The position numbers and the translations under genes were made by a program. From contig JAHEKS010000008.1 of the NCBI GenBank assembly GCA_024638215.1, forward strand, positions 1-36,124: a DNA stretch of 36,124 nt, in the 5' to 3' direction. This DNA comes from Acidobacteriota bacterium (GTDB lineage Bacteria; Acidobacteriota; Terriglobia; UBA7540). Below the pieces are notes generated by a model, which saw nothing but the letters and a program-made list of their open reading frames with translations, did no database searches and was not told the DNA's origin. How positions within the stretch are numbered: the stretch's first letter is position 1; every line of letters starts with the position of its first letter. Below, piece after piece: positions 23,268-31,114 of the stretch.

Positions 23268-24023
23268 CTCGGCAAGTTCGTGGGACGGCATCGGCTCGCC
23301 CTCTCCGCAGCGGCCTTGACACTCGCCGTGGTGATGGGGATGGCGGTCTTCTGCACCATCCGGCTGCGGCGAGCCCGCAATGCCGCCCAGGCCGAGGCGG
23401 CTCGAACCGAGCGCATCCAGCAATTCATGCCGGACCTCTTTGCCGGTGGGGATGCAGAGGCGGGGCCTGCCGACGACCTGCGTGTAGTCTCCCTCCTCGA
23501 CCGCGACGTGCAGGAGGCGCGGGCCCTCAACTCCGACCCCGCGGTGCAGGCCGAGCTTTACGAAACGCTCGGGGGCCTTTACCAGAAGCTCGGCAAACTG
23601 GAGAAAGCGGACACGCTGCGGCGCGCCTTTTTCACCCGCATGGCCGCCATTTATCGGAAAGTGTACGGCGACAGGCATTACCTGCTCGGCATCGCGCTTT
23701 CCAACCTCGGCGGCGTGCACATGGACCGCAAGCAGTACACCCGCGCGGAGCGTCTCTTCCGCCAGGCGATTGCGCTTTTCACTGAAACCCTGTCTCCGAA
23801 TCACCTCAACACAGGGATCGCGCGCATCAAGCTGGGCTGTGCGCTCGTGGCGGAGCGGCGCTTTGCGGAAGCGGAAACCGAGAGCCTCGCCGGGTATGAG
23901 ATTCTGGTCAAGCAGACCAGTCACTCCGTCAGTTGGCTGCAAAATGCGCGCGCCGATCGGGTGACGGAGTGCGAGGCGTTACACTAGCCCGAAATGGCGC
24001 AAAGGTTTCGAACTGAATTGGCC
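23268..24023 (+). pseudogene. C-terminal part of a TPR-containing Ser/Thr protein kinase, truncated by the IS remnant
   Basis: From LGKFVGRHRLALSAAALTLAVVMG onward the sequence matches the juxtamembrane and TM segment of acidobacterial/myxobacterial-type membrane Ser/Thr kinases. It continues with RARNAAQAEAARTERIQQF, then tetratricopeptide repeats (LYETLGGLYQKLGKLEKAD, LSNLGGVHMDRKQYTRAERLFRQA, the PNHLNTGIARIKLG segment and RRFAEAETESLAGYEIL). The catalytic kinase domain is absent; upstream lies OrfA-derived sequence. A TAG at 23985 interrupts the usual tail, which resumes in frame as PEMAQRFRTELA. The 275-aa ORF in the track (23160-23987) is therefore a chimera with no likely function. It may still be translated, but I see no start signal. 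Confidence 0.8.
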
Positions 24024-24216
24024 ATTTCCACATCCACTGGCCGCCCCGATTCCAACCGGGAGTGACGATTAACAGAAAATCTTGCAACGGGCTCCCCTTT
24101 GTGGCGGCTTGGCTGGTCGCCCTCCGTACTGATTCCACGTGGAGGGCGCATGTGAAATAGGGGATTGAAGCCCGCGCAGGTCCAGCATTCTTTCAGATTA
24201 AATCGGAGGAGGAACG

Positions 24217-24336
24217 GTGTCGCTCCATTCAGGGAGCCCTCGCCTTGGAGTGCCGCAAAATTCTTTGATCCGCCCGCAAGGCGGCGGAATCACGGCACAA
24301 ACCATTGTGTGCTTTTGGTGTATTGATATATCTTAG
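24217..24336 (+). other. Possible 39-codon leader ORF with strong Shine-Dalgarno
   Basis: GGAGGAGG sits five bases before a GTG at 24217, opening a 39-codon frame ending in TAG at 24334, just before and in the same frame as the zinc-ribbon gene, which itself lacks a good ribosome-binding site. Its codons run through a palindromic repeat and the product shows no domain, so it may be a chance ORF or a translated leader. Confidence 0.2.
24250..24298. repeat. Nested palindrome (REP-like)
   Basis: Outer arms GTGCCG/CGGCAC enclose a tight hairpin CCGCC-CGCAA-GGCGG. The element is about 49 bp long and lies between the kinase remnant and the zinc-ribbon gene. No U-tract follows, so a REP-like element is more likely than a terminator. 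Confidence 0.45.
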
Positions 24337-24342
24337 TGCTGA

Positions 24343-24720
24343 ATGGTTAGCCCCTGCAAGAAATGCGGAGCGGCCAAGACCGAGTCGGTTCATCACGGCG
24401 TGCTTTACGCGCTGGCTGAGAGATTTGGCTATCGTTTGTGTGTATGTTCTCGATGCCGACGCAAGCGCCTGATCCCACGGTACGGCAACGCGAATCCTCA
24501 GCCGGAAACCTTTTCTTCACGCAAGGAAGTTGTGAAACCCGAATCGCGGCGCGAAGGGAAGACGCACGACTCCGCCCTCAAGTGTCCACGGTGTGGGGTG
24601 AGTGACTATCGGCGCCCCCGGCGTCGCTGGTGGGAGCATCTCGCCGGAAAGCCCCCCATGCTCCGGTGCCGCGCCTGTGGCCAGCGATTTCCACTGCCTC
24701 GGAACAAGGAATTCGATTGA
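24343..24720 (+). CDS. Small double zinc-ribbon protein, function unknown
   Basis: 125-aa basic protein with two candidate zinc-binding ribbons. The first is formed by CKKC (residues 5-8) and CSRC (35-38) with VHHG between, the second by CPRC (around 81-84) and CRAC (around 107-110). Both are treble-clef or ribbon-like CxxC pairs. Many Arg/Lys residues (RRPRRRWWEH) suggest nucleic-acid contact. I do not recognise a named family. The ATG at 24343 has no clear Shine-Dalgarno. It lies 85 bp before murJ on the same strand and could share its transcript. The 346 bp before it (23997-24342) hold the tail of the kinase remnant, a palindrome and possibly a short leader ORF. Confidence 0.6.
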   Translation: MVSPCKKCGAAKTESVHHGVLYALAERFGYRLCVCSRCRRKRLIPRYGNANPQPETFSSRKEVVKPESRREGKTHDSALKCPRCGVSDYRRPRRRWWEHLAGKPPMLRCRACGQRFPLPRNKEFD

Positions 24721-24805
24721 TGGAAGTTCCTTCGCCGGTCGAAACGCTCCTTGAACGAACCCCTGTGCTGGCCAAAAAGGGCTCAAACGTGGTACACCAT
24801 CGCAG

Positions 24806-26374
24806 ATGGCATCCGTCTCCTTGAACCGGCGCATCGCTCAGTCGGCGGGCATTGTGATGGCAGCCGTGCTGGTCAGCCGGTTGCTCGGCTTCCTGCGTGA
24901 CTGGACGGTCGCGCACCAGATCGGTTCCAACGCCGTCACCGACGCCTACTATGCGGCGTTCACCCTTCCCGATTTCCTCAATTATCTGGTCGCCGGAGGC
25001 GCGCTCAGCCTGACCTTTATTCCGGTCTTCGCCAAATACGCTGCGGACAATCTCGAGGACGAAGGCTGGCACGTTTTCTCGACCGTCATTACAGTGATGG
25101 GGACACTGCTGGTTGCGCTGGTCATCGTGGGCGAGATCTTTGCGCCCCAACTCATTCAGGTGATCGCGCCCGGGTTCAAGCCGGCGGAAAGAGTGCAGGC
25201 GATTTTTCTGACGCGGCTGATGTTGCCCGCGCAAATCTGCTTCTACCTGGGAAGCATCCTGAGCGCAGTGCAATACGCCAAGGCGCGTTTTCTCATTCCC
25301 TCGCTTGCGCCCGTCCTCTACAACCTCGGGATCATTACGGGAGGCGTGCTGCTGTCGTCGCGCATCGGCATCGCGGGATTCGCTGTGGGAGTGCTGGCGG
25401 GCGCGTTCGTAGGAAATTTTGTGTTGCAGATTTACGGTGCCTGGCGCGTGGGCGCGCGCTTCCGCCCCAATGCCGACGTCCGCCACCAGGGCTTCCGGCT
25501 CTTCGTCAAGCTGACGATCCCCATCATGTTGGCTCTGTCGCTGGTCTTCACGGACGACTGGATCATCCGCTGGTTCGGGTCCTACCTTCAGCCCGCTTCC
25601 ATCAGCTGGTTGAGCTATGCAAAAACGCTGATGCGTGTGCCGCTCGGCGTGGTGGGACAGGCGGCGGGCGTGGCGTCGTTCCCGTTCCTGGCGCAGTTGT
25701 ATTCGGAGAAGAAGTTCGGCGAGCTGAACCGCGCCCTCAATTCCACGCTCAAGGGAGTGATCCTGCTCCTGGTTCCCATCTCCGCCCTCGCCATCGCCCA
25801 AAGCCGGCCGCTGGTTTACTTCATTTATTCGCACACGCGCATGCACCCGGCGGACCTGGATGCGACCGCGGCCACGCTGGCCTTCTTTTCGCTCGGCATG
25901 TGCGCGTGGGGGGTGCAGGGAATCCTGTCGCGCGGATTTTATGCGGCGCGCGACACGCTGACGCCCGCCGTCACCGGCACGATTATCACTTTCGTCAATC
26001 TGCCGCTTTATTGGTGGCTGGTCCACCGCATGGAGCACCTCGGGCTGGCGCTGGCGAGCTCCTGCGGTATCGTCGCCTACGCCTTGATTCTCTTTTTCCT
26101 GCTCGACCGCCGGCTCAAGAATCGCGAGGTCGGCGGCCTCGTAGTCTTCTTCCTTAAAGTCACGATCGCCTCGGTGCTGGCCGCGGCGGCGGCGTTCGAA
26201 CTGGTCCAGTGGCTGGAGACGCGCGTCGCGTGGAAATCCACGCATGGCGCGTTTGAAGTGCTGGTGATTGCGAGCGCTTTCGGATTTCTGCTGACTCTTG
26301 CCTTTACCAAACTGTTGCGGGTGCGCGAAGTGGATTCCTACCTGAGCAAGCTCCGCCGGCTGCGGCAATCGTAG
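24806..26374 (+). CDS. murJ: Lipid II flippase MurJ (MviN)
   Basis: Integral inner-membrane protein of the MOP exporter superfamily that flips lipid II for peptidoglycan synthesis. At 522 aa, with about fourteen hydrophobic segments, it has the expected size. Diagnostic stretches are AAVLVSRLLGFLRDWTVAHQIG (arginines of the first helix needed for transport in E. coli MurJ), DAYYAAFTLPDFLNYLVAGGALSLTFIPVF, the SWLSYAKTLMRVPLGVVGQAAGVASFPFLAQL segment, and LSRGFYAARDTLTPAV. The start at 24806 follows the zinc-ribbon gene. The stop codon TAG forms part of the left arm of a perfect palindrome shared with the convergent mnmE. It is the only certain cell-wall synthesis gene in the window. Confidence 0.95.
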   Translation: MASVSLNRRIAQSAGIVMAAVLVSRLLGFLRDWTVAHQIGSNAVTDAYYAAFTLPDFLNYLVAGGALSLTFIPVFAKYAADNLEDEGWHVFSTVITVMGTLLVALVIVGEIFAPQLIQVIAPGFKPAERVQAIFLTRLMLPAQICFYLGSILSAVQYAKARFLIPSLAPVLYNLGIITGGVLLSSRIGIAGFAVGVLAGAFVGNFVLQIYGAWRVGARFRPNADVRHQGFRLFVKLTIPIMLALSLVFTDDWIIRWFGSYLQPASISWLSYAKTLMRVPLGVVGQAAGVASFPFLAQLYSEKKFGELNRALNSTLKGVILLLVPISALAIAQSRPLVYFIYSHTRMHPADLDATAATLAFFSLGMCAWGVQGILSRGFYAARDTLTPAVTGTIITFVNLPLYWWLVHRMEHLGLALASSCGIVAYALILFFLLDRRLKNREVGGLVVFFLKVTIASVLAAAAAFELVQWLETRVAWKSTHGAFEVLVIASAFGFLLTLAFTKLLRVREVDSYLSKLRRLRQS

Positions 26375-26399
26375 AGACGTTCCGGCGGAACGTCTCTAC
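26371..26399. terminator. Palindrome containing the stop codons of both murJ and mnmE
   Basis: GTAGAGACGTTCC-GGC-GGAACGTCTCTAC: 13-bp perfect arms and a 3-base loop between convergent genes. TAG in the left arm (26372-26374) ends murJ, and CTA in the right arm (26396-26398) is the mnmE stop on the other strand. It can act as a bidirectional terminator hairpin, although neither side has a real T-run; it may instead be a dispersed REP-like element. Confidence 0.75.
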
Positions 26400-27847
26400 T
26401 TTCCCACGCAAAAAGTCGAAAAGATGACATCCAGGACGTCTTCGACGCCGGTCGCGCCGGTGATTTGGTCGAGCGGGCGCAGGGCATCGTAAAGGTCAAG
26501 CAGCAGCATTTCGTGGTGAACGTGTGCGCTAGCGGCCTCGCGCGCTTTGGCGAGCGCGCCGAGAGATTCCTGAATTAACTGTTGGTGGCGCAGGTTGGTG
26601 ATGAGGCCGGATTCTCCGCCCAGGTCGCGCGCCGGAACAGCCACTGCAAGAATCGCCTCGCGCAGCTCGTGAATGCCCGCGCCGGTCAGCGCGCAGCTCG
26701 GGACCGCCGGGATACGCCATACGGGACTCGGGACTGGGGACTCGGAACTGGGAGCTCGGTCTTCGCTTGGCGGCACCGCGGCCTTGCCGACCGAAAATAT
26801 GCTCTCGATGACGCCCTCAGGAATGCGGCGAGGAAGATCCGACTTATTCAGGGCCACCAGCAGCGCGCCGAGCGGGCGGAGTTTGTCGAGCAAGCGAGCG
26901 TCCTCGTCGGACCACGGTTGCGATGAGTCAATGACCAGCAAGCGCAGGTCGGAGTCGGTGACGGCCTGCATGGATTTTTGCACGCCGATTTTTTCCGCCT
27001 CGTCGAGCGCGTCGCGAATCCCCGCGGTGTCCACAAAGCGCAGCGGAATGCCGCCCACGCTCGCGCTTTCGGAAACCAGATCGCGCGTGGTTCCGGGCGT
27101 CGCCGTCACGATGGCGCGGTCTTCGTTCAGCAGGCAATTGAAGAGGCTCGATTTGCCGACGTTCGGCCGGCCCACAATCGCCAGGCTCAGGCCCTCGCGC
27201 ACGATGCGGCCGTAAGTGTAGCTCTGCACGAATATGCCGAGGTCGGCGCGGATCTTCTCGATGCTCTGGAGAATTTCATCCCAGCCGGCGACGCTCACGT
27301 CGTCTTCGGCAAAGTCAATGCCCGCTTCCAGCTTGGCGATCAATTCCACCAGAACTTTCTTGTGCGGTTTCAGGCGCGCGGAGACCGAACCCTCCAATTG
27401 CTCGGCGGCCACGCGAGCCTGATAGAGGGTGCGCGACTCGATGAGGTCGCGGACGGCTTCCGCCTGGGTCAGATCTATGCGGCCGTTCAAGAAGGCGCGC
27501 AGCGTGAGCTCGCCCGGCTCGGCGGCGCGGGCGCCGCGCTCGAGGCACAATTCGACAAGGTAATTCAGGATGACGGGCGCGCCGTGGCAGGAAATTTCCA
27601 CCACATCCTCAGCCGTGTAGGAATGAGGAGCGCGGAAGCAGGTGACCACGACCTGGTCGAGGACGCGCTGCGATTCTGGCTCGACGAAATCGCAGACCGT
27701 GGCACGCTGTGTCTCCAGCCGCGAGTGAGGCAGCTTCAGGAGACCGGCCGCGATTTCAAGCGCGCGGCTTCCCGAGAGTCGCACGACGCCAATTCCGCCG
27801 CGGCCGGGTGGCGTTGCGATGGCCACGATGGTGTCTTCGGCGGGCAT
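26396..27847 (-). CDS. mnmE: tRNA uridine-5-carboxymethylaminomethyl modification GTPase MnmE (TrmE)
   Basis: GTPase that, with MnmG, modifies wobble U34 of certain tRNAs. 483 aa. The N-terminal folate-binding domain (DTIVAIATPPGRGGIGVVRLSG) and helical domain flank a G domain with P-loop GRPNVGKS (226-233), DTAG (273-276), NKSD (334-337) and SCALTG (384-389). The protein ends in CVGK, the expected C-terminal C-[IVL]-G-K motif. Between NKSD and SCALTG there are about 20-25 extra residues rich in Pro/Ser, encoded by a heptanucleotide repeat (26723-26757). That loop is solvent exposed in G domains and probably tolerated. It is the last gene of the rpmH-yidC block, 15 bp after jag. Confidence 0.95.
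   Translation of the reverse strand: MPAEDTIVAIATPPGRGGIGVVRLSGSRALEIAAGLLKLPHSRLETQRATVCDFVEPESQRVLDQVVVTCFRAPHSYTAEDVVEISCHGAPVILNYLVELCLERGARAAEPGELTLRAFLNGRIDLTQAEAVRDLIESRTLYQARVAAEQLEGSVSARLKPHKKVLVELIAKLEAGIDFAEDDVSVAGWDEILQSIEKIRADLGIFVQSYTYGRIVREGLSLAIVGRPNVGKSSLFNCLLNEDRAIVTATPGTTRDLVSESASVGGIPLRFVDTAGIRDALDEAEKIGVQKSMQAVTDSDLRLLVIDSSQPWSDEDARLLDKLRPLGALLVALNKSDLPRRIPEGVIESIFSVGKAAVPPSEDRAPSSESPVPSPVWRIPAVPSCALTGAGIHELREAILAVAVPARDLGGESGLITNLRHQQLIQESLGALAKAREAASAHVHHEMLLLDLYDALRPLDQITGATGVEDVLDVIFSTFCVGK
26723..26757. repeat. Five 7-bp tandem units inside mnmE
   Basis: Read on the plus strand the units are GGGACTC, GGGACTG, GGGACTC, GGAACTG and GGAGCTC. The array keeps the mnmE frame open and encodes the Pro/Ser-rich insertion between the G4 and G5 motifs. 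Confidence 0.85.
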
Positions 27848-27862
27848 GGCAGGATTTGCGAA

Positions 27863-28399
27863 TCAGCTTCGCGGGGCGCCGTGGCTCGCGGGCGGAGCAG
27901 GATGAATGACCACGCGGCGCTCGGGCCCAAAGCCTTCGCTCAGGGTGCGCACTTTCGGCTGATTTTTCAACGCTAGGTGAACGATGCGGCGCTCGCGGGC
28001 GTTCATGGGATTCAGCGCGAAGGGGTCTCCGGTTTCCAGTACGCGTTCGGCCGCCACGCGCGCCGCAAGCTGCAATTCCTGGGCGCGCAGCCAGCGCCAA
28101 TCCTGGCAATCGAAAGTGATGCGCCCAAACAGCCCCTCATCCAGCCGCACCGCCCGGAGAACCACGTACTCCAGCGCATCCAGCAGCGCGGCGTGCTTTT
28201 GGAGCAACGCCTCGGCGTCCGGGCCGGAAAGATCCACGACGAATTCCGGCGGTTCCATTCCCTCCACGGCCAGCTTGCCTTTGCGGACAGCGGCGGAAAG
28301 ATGAAAGCCCCCCTGCCGGAGGATTTCCCGCAGCACCGACTCGATACGGGGAAGGTAGCTTTCCAGCGCGGAGCTTGTCGCACCCGCCTGAGATTCCAT
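27863..28399 (-). CDS. khpB: KH-R3H RNA-binding protein Jag/KhpB
   Basis: RNA-binding protein of 178 aa with a KH domain (about residues 50-105, including LIKE-type segment DLSGPDAEALLQKHAALLDAL) and an R3H domain (MNARERRIVHLAL, then VRTLSEGFGPERRVVI), the standard end of Jag/KhpB proteins. The N-terminal Jag-N domain present in many Firmicutes is absent. It is involved in division and cell-wall homeostasis in Gram-positives; its role here is unproven. Its start lies 5 bp beyond the yidC stop, so it is co-translated with the membrane insertase, the classical arrangement. The final Pro/Ala/His-rich tail is non-conserved. Confidence 0.9.
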   Translation of the reverse strand: MESQAGATSSALESYLPRIESVLREILRQGGFHLSAAVRKGKLAVEGMEPPEFVVDLSGPDAEALLQKHAALLDALEYVVLRAVRLDEGLFGRITFDCQDWRWLRAQELQLAARVAAERVLETGDPFALNPMNARERRIVHLALKNQPKVRTLSEGFGPERRVVIHPAPPASHGAPRS

Positions 28400-28404
28400 G
28401 GTAC

Positions 28405-30153
28405 CTACTCAGAGGCCTCCGAAGTTTTTTGCGGCACCGGTTTGAGGACCGGCGGGGCCACCGTCTTGTTGATAAAGACCTGCTGCGCGATGCCCACCAG
28501 ACTCGCCACCAGGAAATAGAGCACCAGGCCGCTCGCCAGATTATAGAACAGAAAGCCGAGAAACACCGGCATCAGCAGCATCATGCGCTGCTGGTTGGGG
28601 TCCACGGTGGGCATCGGCGTCATCTTCTGCATGAAGAACGACGCCACAATCATGATAATCGGCAGGATGTGTACGCCGTAGCCGAACATGTGGACCGTCT
28701 CCGGCGCCGAAAGGTCCTTGACCCAGCCGATCCAGGGCGCGTGGCGCAGCTCGATGGGCAATTCCAGCACGCGATAGAAGCCGTACAAAATCGGAAGCTG
28801 CAGGGCCATGGGCAGGCAGCCGCCCAGCGGATTGACGCCATGGTCCTTGTACAGCTTCATGATTTCCTGGTTCATGCGCTGCTTGCGCGGGTCGTTGAAC
28901 TTGTATTGCTTGTAGCGGTCCTGGATGCCTTTGACGATGGGCCCGATCTTTTGCATTTCCTGCGCGGAGCGGATTTGCTTCAGCTTCAGCGGGAACATCA
29001 GCATGTTGATCAGAATCGTCAGGATGATGATTACCCAGCCGTAGTTGCGCACCCAGTGGGCGTACATGTACTGCATCGCCAGGAACAGCGGCTTGGCGAA
29101 GATCGTGAACCAGCCGAAATCCACCAGGCCTTCCATCGGAGCATATTCGGCGCGTAGGACGTCCATATCTTTCGGCGCCACAAACAATCGGAATTTCAAC
29201 GTCCCGGGCGACGAGCTGGCAATCGCCGCCCGCGCATACTTGGGAGGCTCTTTCTCCTTCCAGTCCGGCGGCGTCCAGGTCTGTGAACTCAGGCGCAGCG
29301 AGACGTTTTCCGCGAATTCTCCGCCGGACTTTTCGGGAAGGAACATCGCGGCAAAGTAGCGGTCCTCCAGACCCGCGAAAGCAAACGGGCCCGAGATCGT
29401 GCGTTCCTCTTTCACTTTGCGGTCGGCAATGGTCTCAATCTTGCCGCCGGCGTCGTAGGCGGCTTGGCCGTAAGCTTCTTTCTGAGCGTAGGTGAGAGAC
29501 TGGTCCCCGAAGCCGCCCGGCCACTCGACCGCCACGGGCAGGTAACGCTGGCCGTCATAGACGCTGACTTCGGCCTTTACTTCATAGCCCGCCCCAAAAG
29601 TGAATTCTTTTTTCACCCGCACCTTGCCATCGCTGTAAACGAAATCCAGTTTGGCGGGAGCGTGAATCGTAGACCCGGAAGGGTTGGCGACGAAGACGGC
29701 GTTATTGAGCTGGCTCGCGAGCGAGGCCTCGGCGGGAGTAGTCAGGCTGATGCTCATCGGGTAGCCGAGGTTTGCGCAAGCAGCACCGTCAACAACATCA
29801 AGGGGCTTTCCCTTCTCGTCCTTGTATTTCGTCAGCACCCAGCTCTTGACCACCGCCCCCTGAGTCGAAAAACTCACGCGGTAGAGATCTCCCTCGACAA
29901 CGATTTCCTGGGCGTTGTTTCCCTGTTCAACAGGAAGAGCGACCGGGGCAGGAGGCTTGGCGGGAGCCGCCGCAGCTTTGCCGGGAACTGCGGGTGCACT
30001 GGCCGGCTTGGACTCATTCTTCGCGGCCTGCTGGGCTGGCGCGGGCGGAGCGGTCTTGGGCTTCGGCTGCTCCTTGAAGAAAAACATCCGCATCAGCACC
30101 AACACCACGAAGGAAAGTGCGAAAGCGATCAGAACGCGTCTCTCTTGATTCAT
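28405..30153 (-). CDS. yidC: Membrane protein insertase YidC
   Basis: Inner-membrane insertase and chaperone (582 aa), Gram-negative type. It has an N-terminal TM (ALSFVVLVLMRMFFF), an Ala/Pro-rich linker, a large periplasmic beta-sandwich domain (about 75-350) and a C-terminal five-TM core (FAKPLFLAMQYMY, WVIIILTILINMLMFPLKLKQIRSAQEM, GCLPMALQLPILYGFYRVL, ending VLYFLVASLVGIAQQVFIN). The arginine in KQIRSAQEM marks the hydrophilic groove. The start has no Shine-Dalgarno; the bases just upstream are three copies of the 7-mer AGGATTT (plus-strand sense), which may have displaced the original signal. The 117-bp gap to yidD consists largely of such heptad repeats. Confidence 0.95.
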   Translation of the reverse strand: MNQERRVLIAFALSFVVLVLMRMFFFKEQPKPKTAPPAPAQQAAKNESKPASAPAVPGKAAAAPAKPPAPVALPVEQGNNAQEIVVEGDLYRVSFSTQGAVVKSWVLTKYKDEKGKPLDVVDGAACANLGYPMSISLTTPAEASLASQLNNAVFVANPSGSTIHAPAKLDFVYSDGKVRVKKEFTFGAGYEVKAEVSVYDGQRYLPVAVEWPGGFGDQSLTYAQKEAYGQAAYDAGGKIETIADRKVKEERTISGPFAFAGLEDRYFAAMFLPEKSGGEFAENVSLRLSSQTWTPPDWKEKEPPKYARAAIASSSPGTLKFRLFVAPKDMDVLRAEYAPMEGLVDFGWFTIFAKPLFLAMQYMYAHWVRNYGWVIIILTILINMLMFPLKLKQIRSAQEMQKIGPIVKGIQDRYKQYKFNDPRKQRMNQEIMKLYKDHGVNPLGGCLPMALQLPILYGFYRVLELPIELRHAPWIGWVKDLSAPETVHMFGYGVHILPIIMIVASFFMQKMTPMPTVDPNQQRMMLLMPVFLGFLFYNLASGLVLYFLVASLVGIAQQVFINKTVAPPVLKPVPQKTSEASE

Positions 30154-30162
30154 AACAGAAGC

Positions 30163-30183
30163 AGGATTTAGGATTTAGGATTC
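30163..30183. repeat. Heptamer array in the yidC leader
   Basis: AGGATTT, AGGATTT, AGGATTC on the plus strand, starting ten bases upstream of the yidC start codon. It occupies the position where a ribosome-binding site would be expected. Confidence 0.75.
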
Positions 30184-30221
30184 AGCAGGAAATACTCAGG
30201 ACTCATGTGCATTGCTTCGTC

Positions 30222-30256
30222 CCTCATTCTTCACCCTTTGCCCCTTACCCCTAAAT
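30222..30256. repeat. Degenerate C-rich 7-bp-period array
   Basis: Plus-strand units CCTCATT, CTTCACC, CTTTGCC, CCTTACC, CCTAAAT share phase and pattern but differ in sequence. They fill the yidD-yidC gap. Confidence 0.55.
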
Positions 30257-30270
30257 CCCCTCGTCTTACA

Positions 30271-30534
30271 TTACGCCGAGAGCTTTTCACTCGGCATCTG
30301 ACACCGATCACCCGGCACCTGCTTTTCCGGCACGGGATCGTAACCGAAGCCTCCGAAAGGCCGGCAACGCAGCACTCGCCGCAGCGCCATGCCCGCGCCG
30401 CGCCACGCTCCCCACGTCTCGACGGCCTCGCAGGCGTAAGCGGAGCAGGTGGGATAAAACCGGCAGGAGGAAGGCAACATCGGCGAGATGGTGCTCTGGT
30501 AAAAGCGAATGAAGGAAAGCGTCAGAAACTTCAT
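30271..30534 (-). CDS. yidD: Membrane protein insertion efficiency factor YidD
   Basis: Small membrane-associated protein that assists YidC-dependent insertion; 87 aa from ATG 30534. The track ORF (30804) is a read-through of the rnpA region. Core motifs: [35 protein letters not shown] and [14 protein letters not shown], with the conserved cysteines of [10 protein letters not shown]. The start overlaps the rnpA stop as ATGA. The last ~18 residues ([18 protein letters not shown]) are not conserved in the family and are encoded by another 7-bp-period repeat, so the C-terminus has probably been extended by repeat invasion. Confidence 0.93.
   Translation of the reverse strand: MKFLTLSFIRFYQSTISPMLPSSCRFYPTCSAYACEAVETWGAWRGAGMALRRVLRCRPFGGFGYDPVPEKQVPGDRCQMPSEKLSA
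30292..30319. repeat. 7-bp-period array within the yidD 3' end
   Basis: Plus-strand units CGGCATC, TGACACC, GATCACC, CGGCACC. Together with its neighbours it makes up most of the 30163-30319 stretch. Confidence 0.5.
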
Positions 30535-30938
30535 GAACGGGGCGACTCTTCCGCGGGGCCGGATGCTCTCGGCATCAGGCGCAGAAATTCTCGTTGCAGC
30601 CTGCCAAATTCCGCTTCCGCCGCCTGGGCGCGCGGGTTCACCACGATGTCCCAACCCGCCGGAATCGCCGCACGGTTCAAGCGGAAGATTTCGCGCAGGC
30701 GGCGCTTGATGCGGTTGCGCCGCACCGCCTTGCCCACGCGAGCGGGAACCGTGATGCCCAGGCGCGATTGCGCTCGTCCGTTGGAGCGGAGAAACACCGT
30801 GCATAAGGAGGCACTCCGGCGCTGACCCTCTTCGTAAACCCGGCGAAATTCCGCGCGCCGAAGCAGCCGGGACTGTTTCGGGAAAGTTAGCCCGCGGCGC
30901 TTGGCGGGGTTGGCGTCAGGGGCCGGGCCGGAAGTCAT
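30531..30938 (-). CDS. rnpA: Ribonuclease P protein component
   Basis: Protein subunit of RNase P, which matures tRNA 5' ends; binds the RNA subunit. 135 aa, very basic. The central signature [14 protein letters not shown] with the preceding [14 protein letters not shown] is diagnostic, and [17 protein letters not shown] is the usual first helix. The N-terminal ~18 residues and the Pro/Ser-rich tail are non-conserved extensions. The start overlaps the rpmH stop (ATGA at 30935-30938), and its own stop overlaps the yidD start, giving tight translational coupling of three genes. The rnpB RNA gene is not in the window. Confidence 0.94.
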   Translation of the reverse strand: MTSGPAPDANPAKRRGLTFPKQSRLLRRAEFRRVYEEGQRRSASLCTVFLRSNGRAQSRLGITVPARVGKAVRRNRIKRRLREIFRLNRAAIPAGWDIVVNPRAQAAEAEFGRLQREFLRLMPRASGPAEESPRS

Positions 30939-31069
30939 GGCGTCAGGCGATGGCGGCCCTTCTGCCGCCGGGATTTCAAAACTTTTCGACCTCCCGCGGT
31001 CCTCATGCGCACACGAAATCCATGCGTCTTGGCCCGCCGGCGTCGGTTAGGTTGATAGGTGCGTTTCAA
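30935..31069 (-). CDS. rpmH: 50S ribosomal protein L34, TTG start
   Basis: Ribosomal protein L34, 44 aa: (M)[41 protein letters not shown]. The codon at the conserved first residue is TTG (31069-31067). The 97-aa track ORF adds 53 unrelated residues and is wrong, and no in-frame ATG exists at the L34 N-terminus. A weak GGGGG tract lies upstream. A rare TTG start on a ribosomal protein may tune its level. Transcription probably starts from the promoter at 31115-31144. Confidence 0.95.
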   Translation of the reverse strand: MKRTYQPNRRRRAKTHGFRVRMRTAGGRKVLKSRRQKGRHRLTP

Positions 31070-31114
31070 AGCGCATTGCCCCCGGATGAGATTTGATTTG
31101 GTGCCTAATCTCCT

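Noticed and set aside
22749-23942. 397-aa minus-strand ORF opposite the OrfA/kinase remnants
   Set aside because: The plus strand shows recognisable transposase and TPR sequences; the antisense frame has none and would also cover the cus promoter.
24578-26368. 596-aa minus-strand ORF opposite murJ
   Set aside because: Composition dominated by Arg, Glu, Gln and His with no domain, while the plus strand encodes a complete MurJ.
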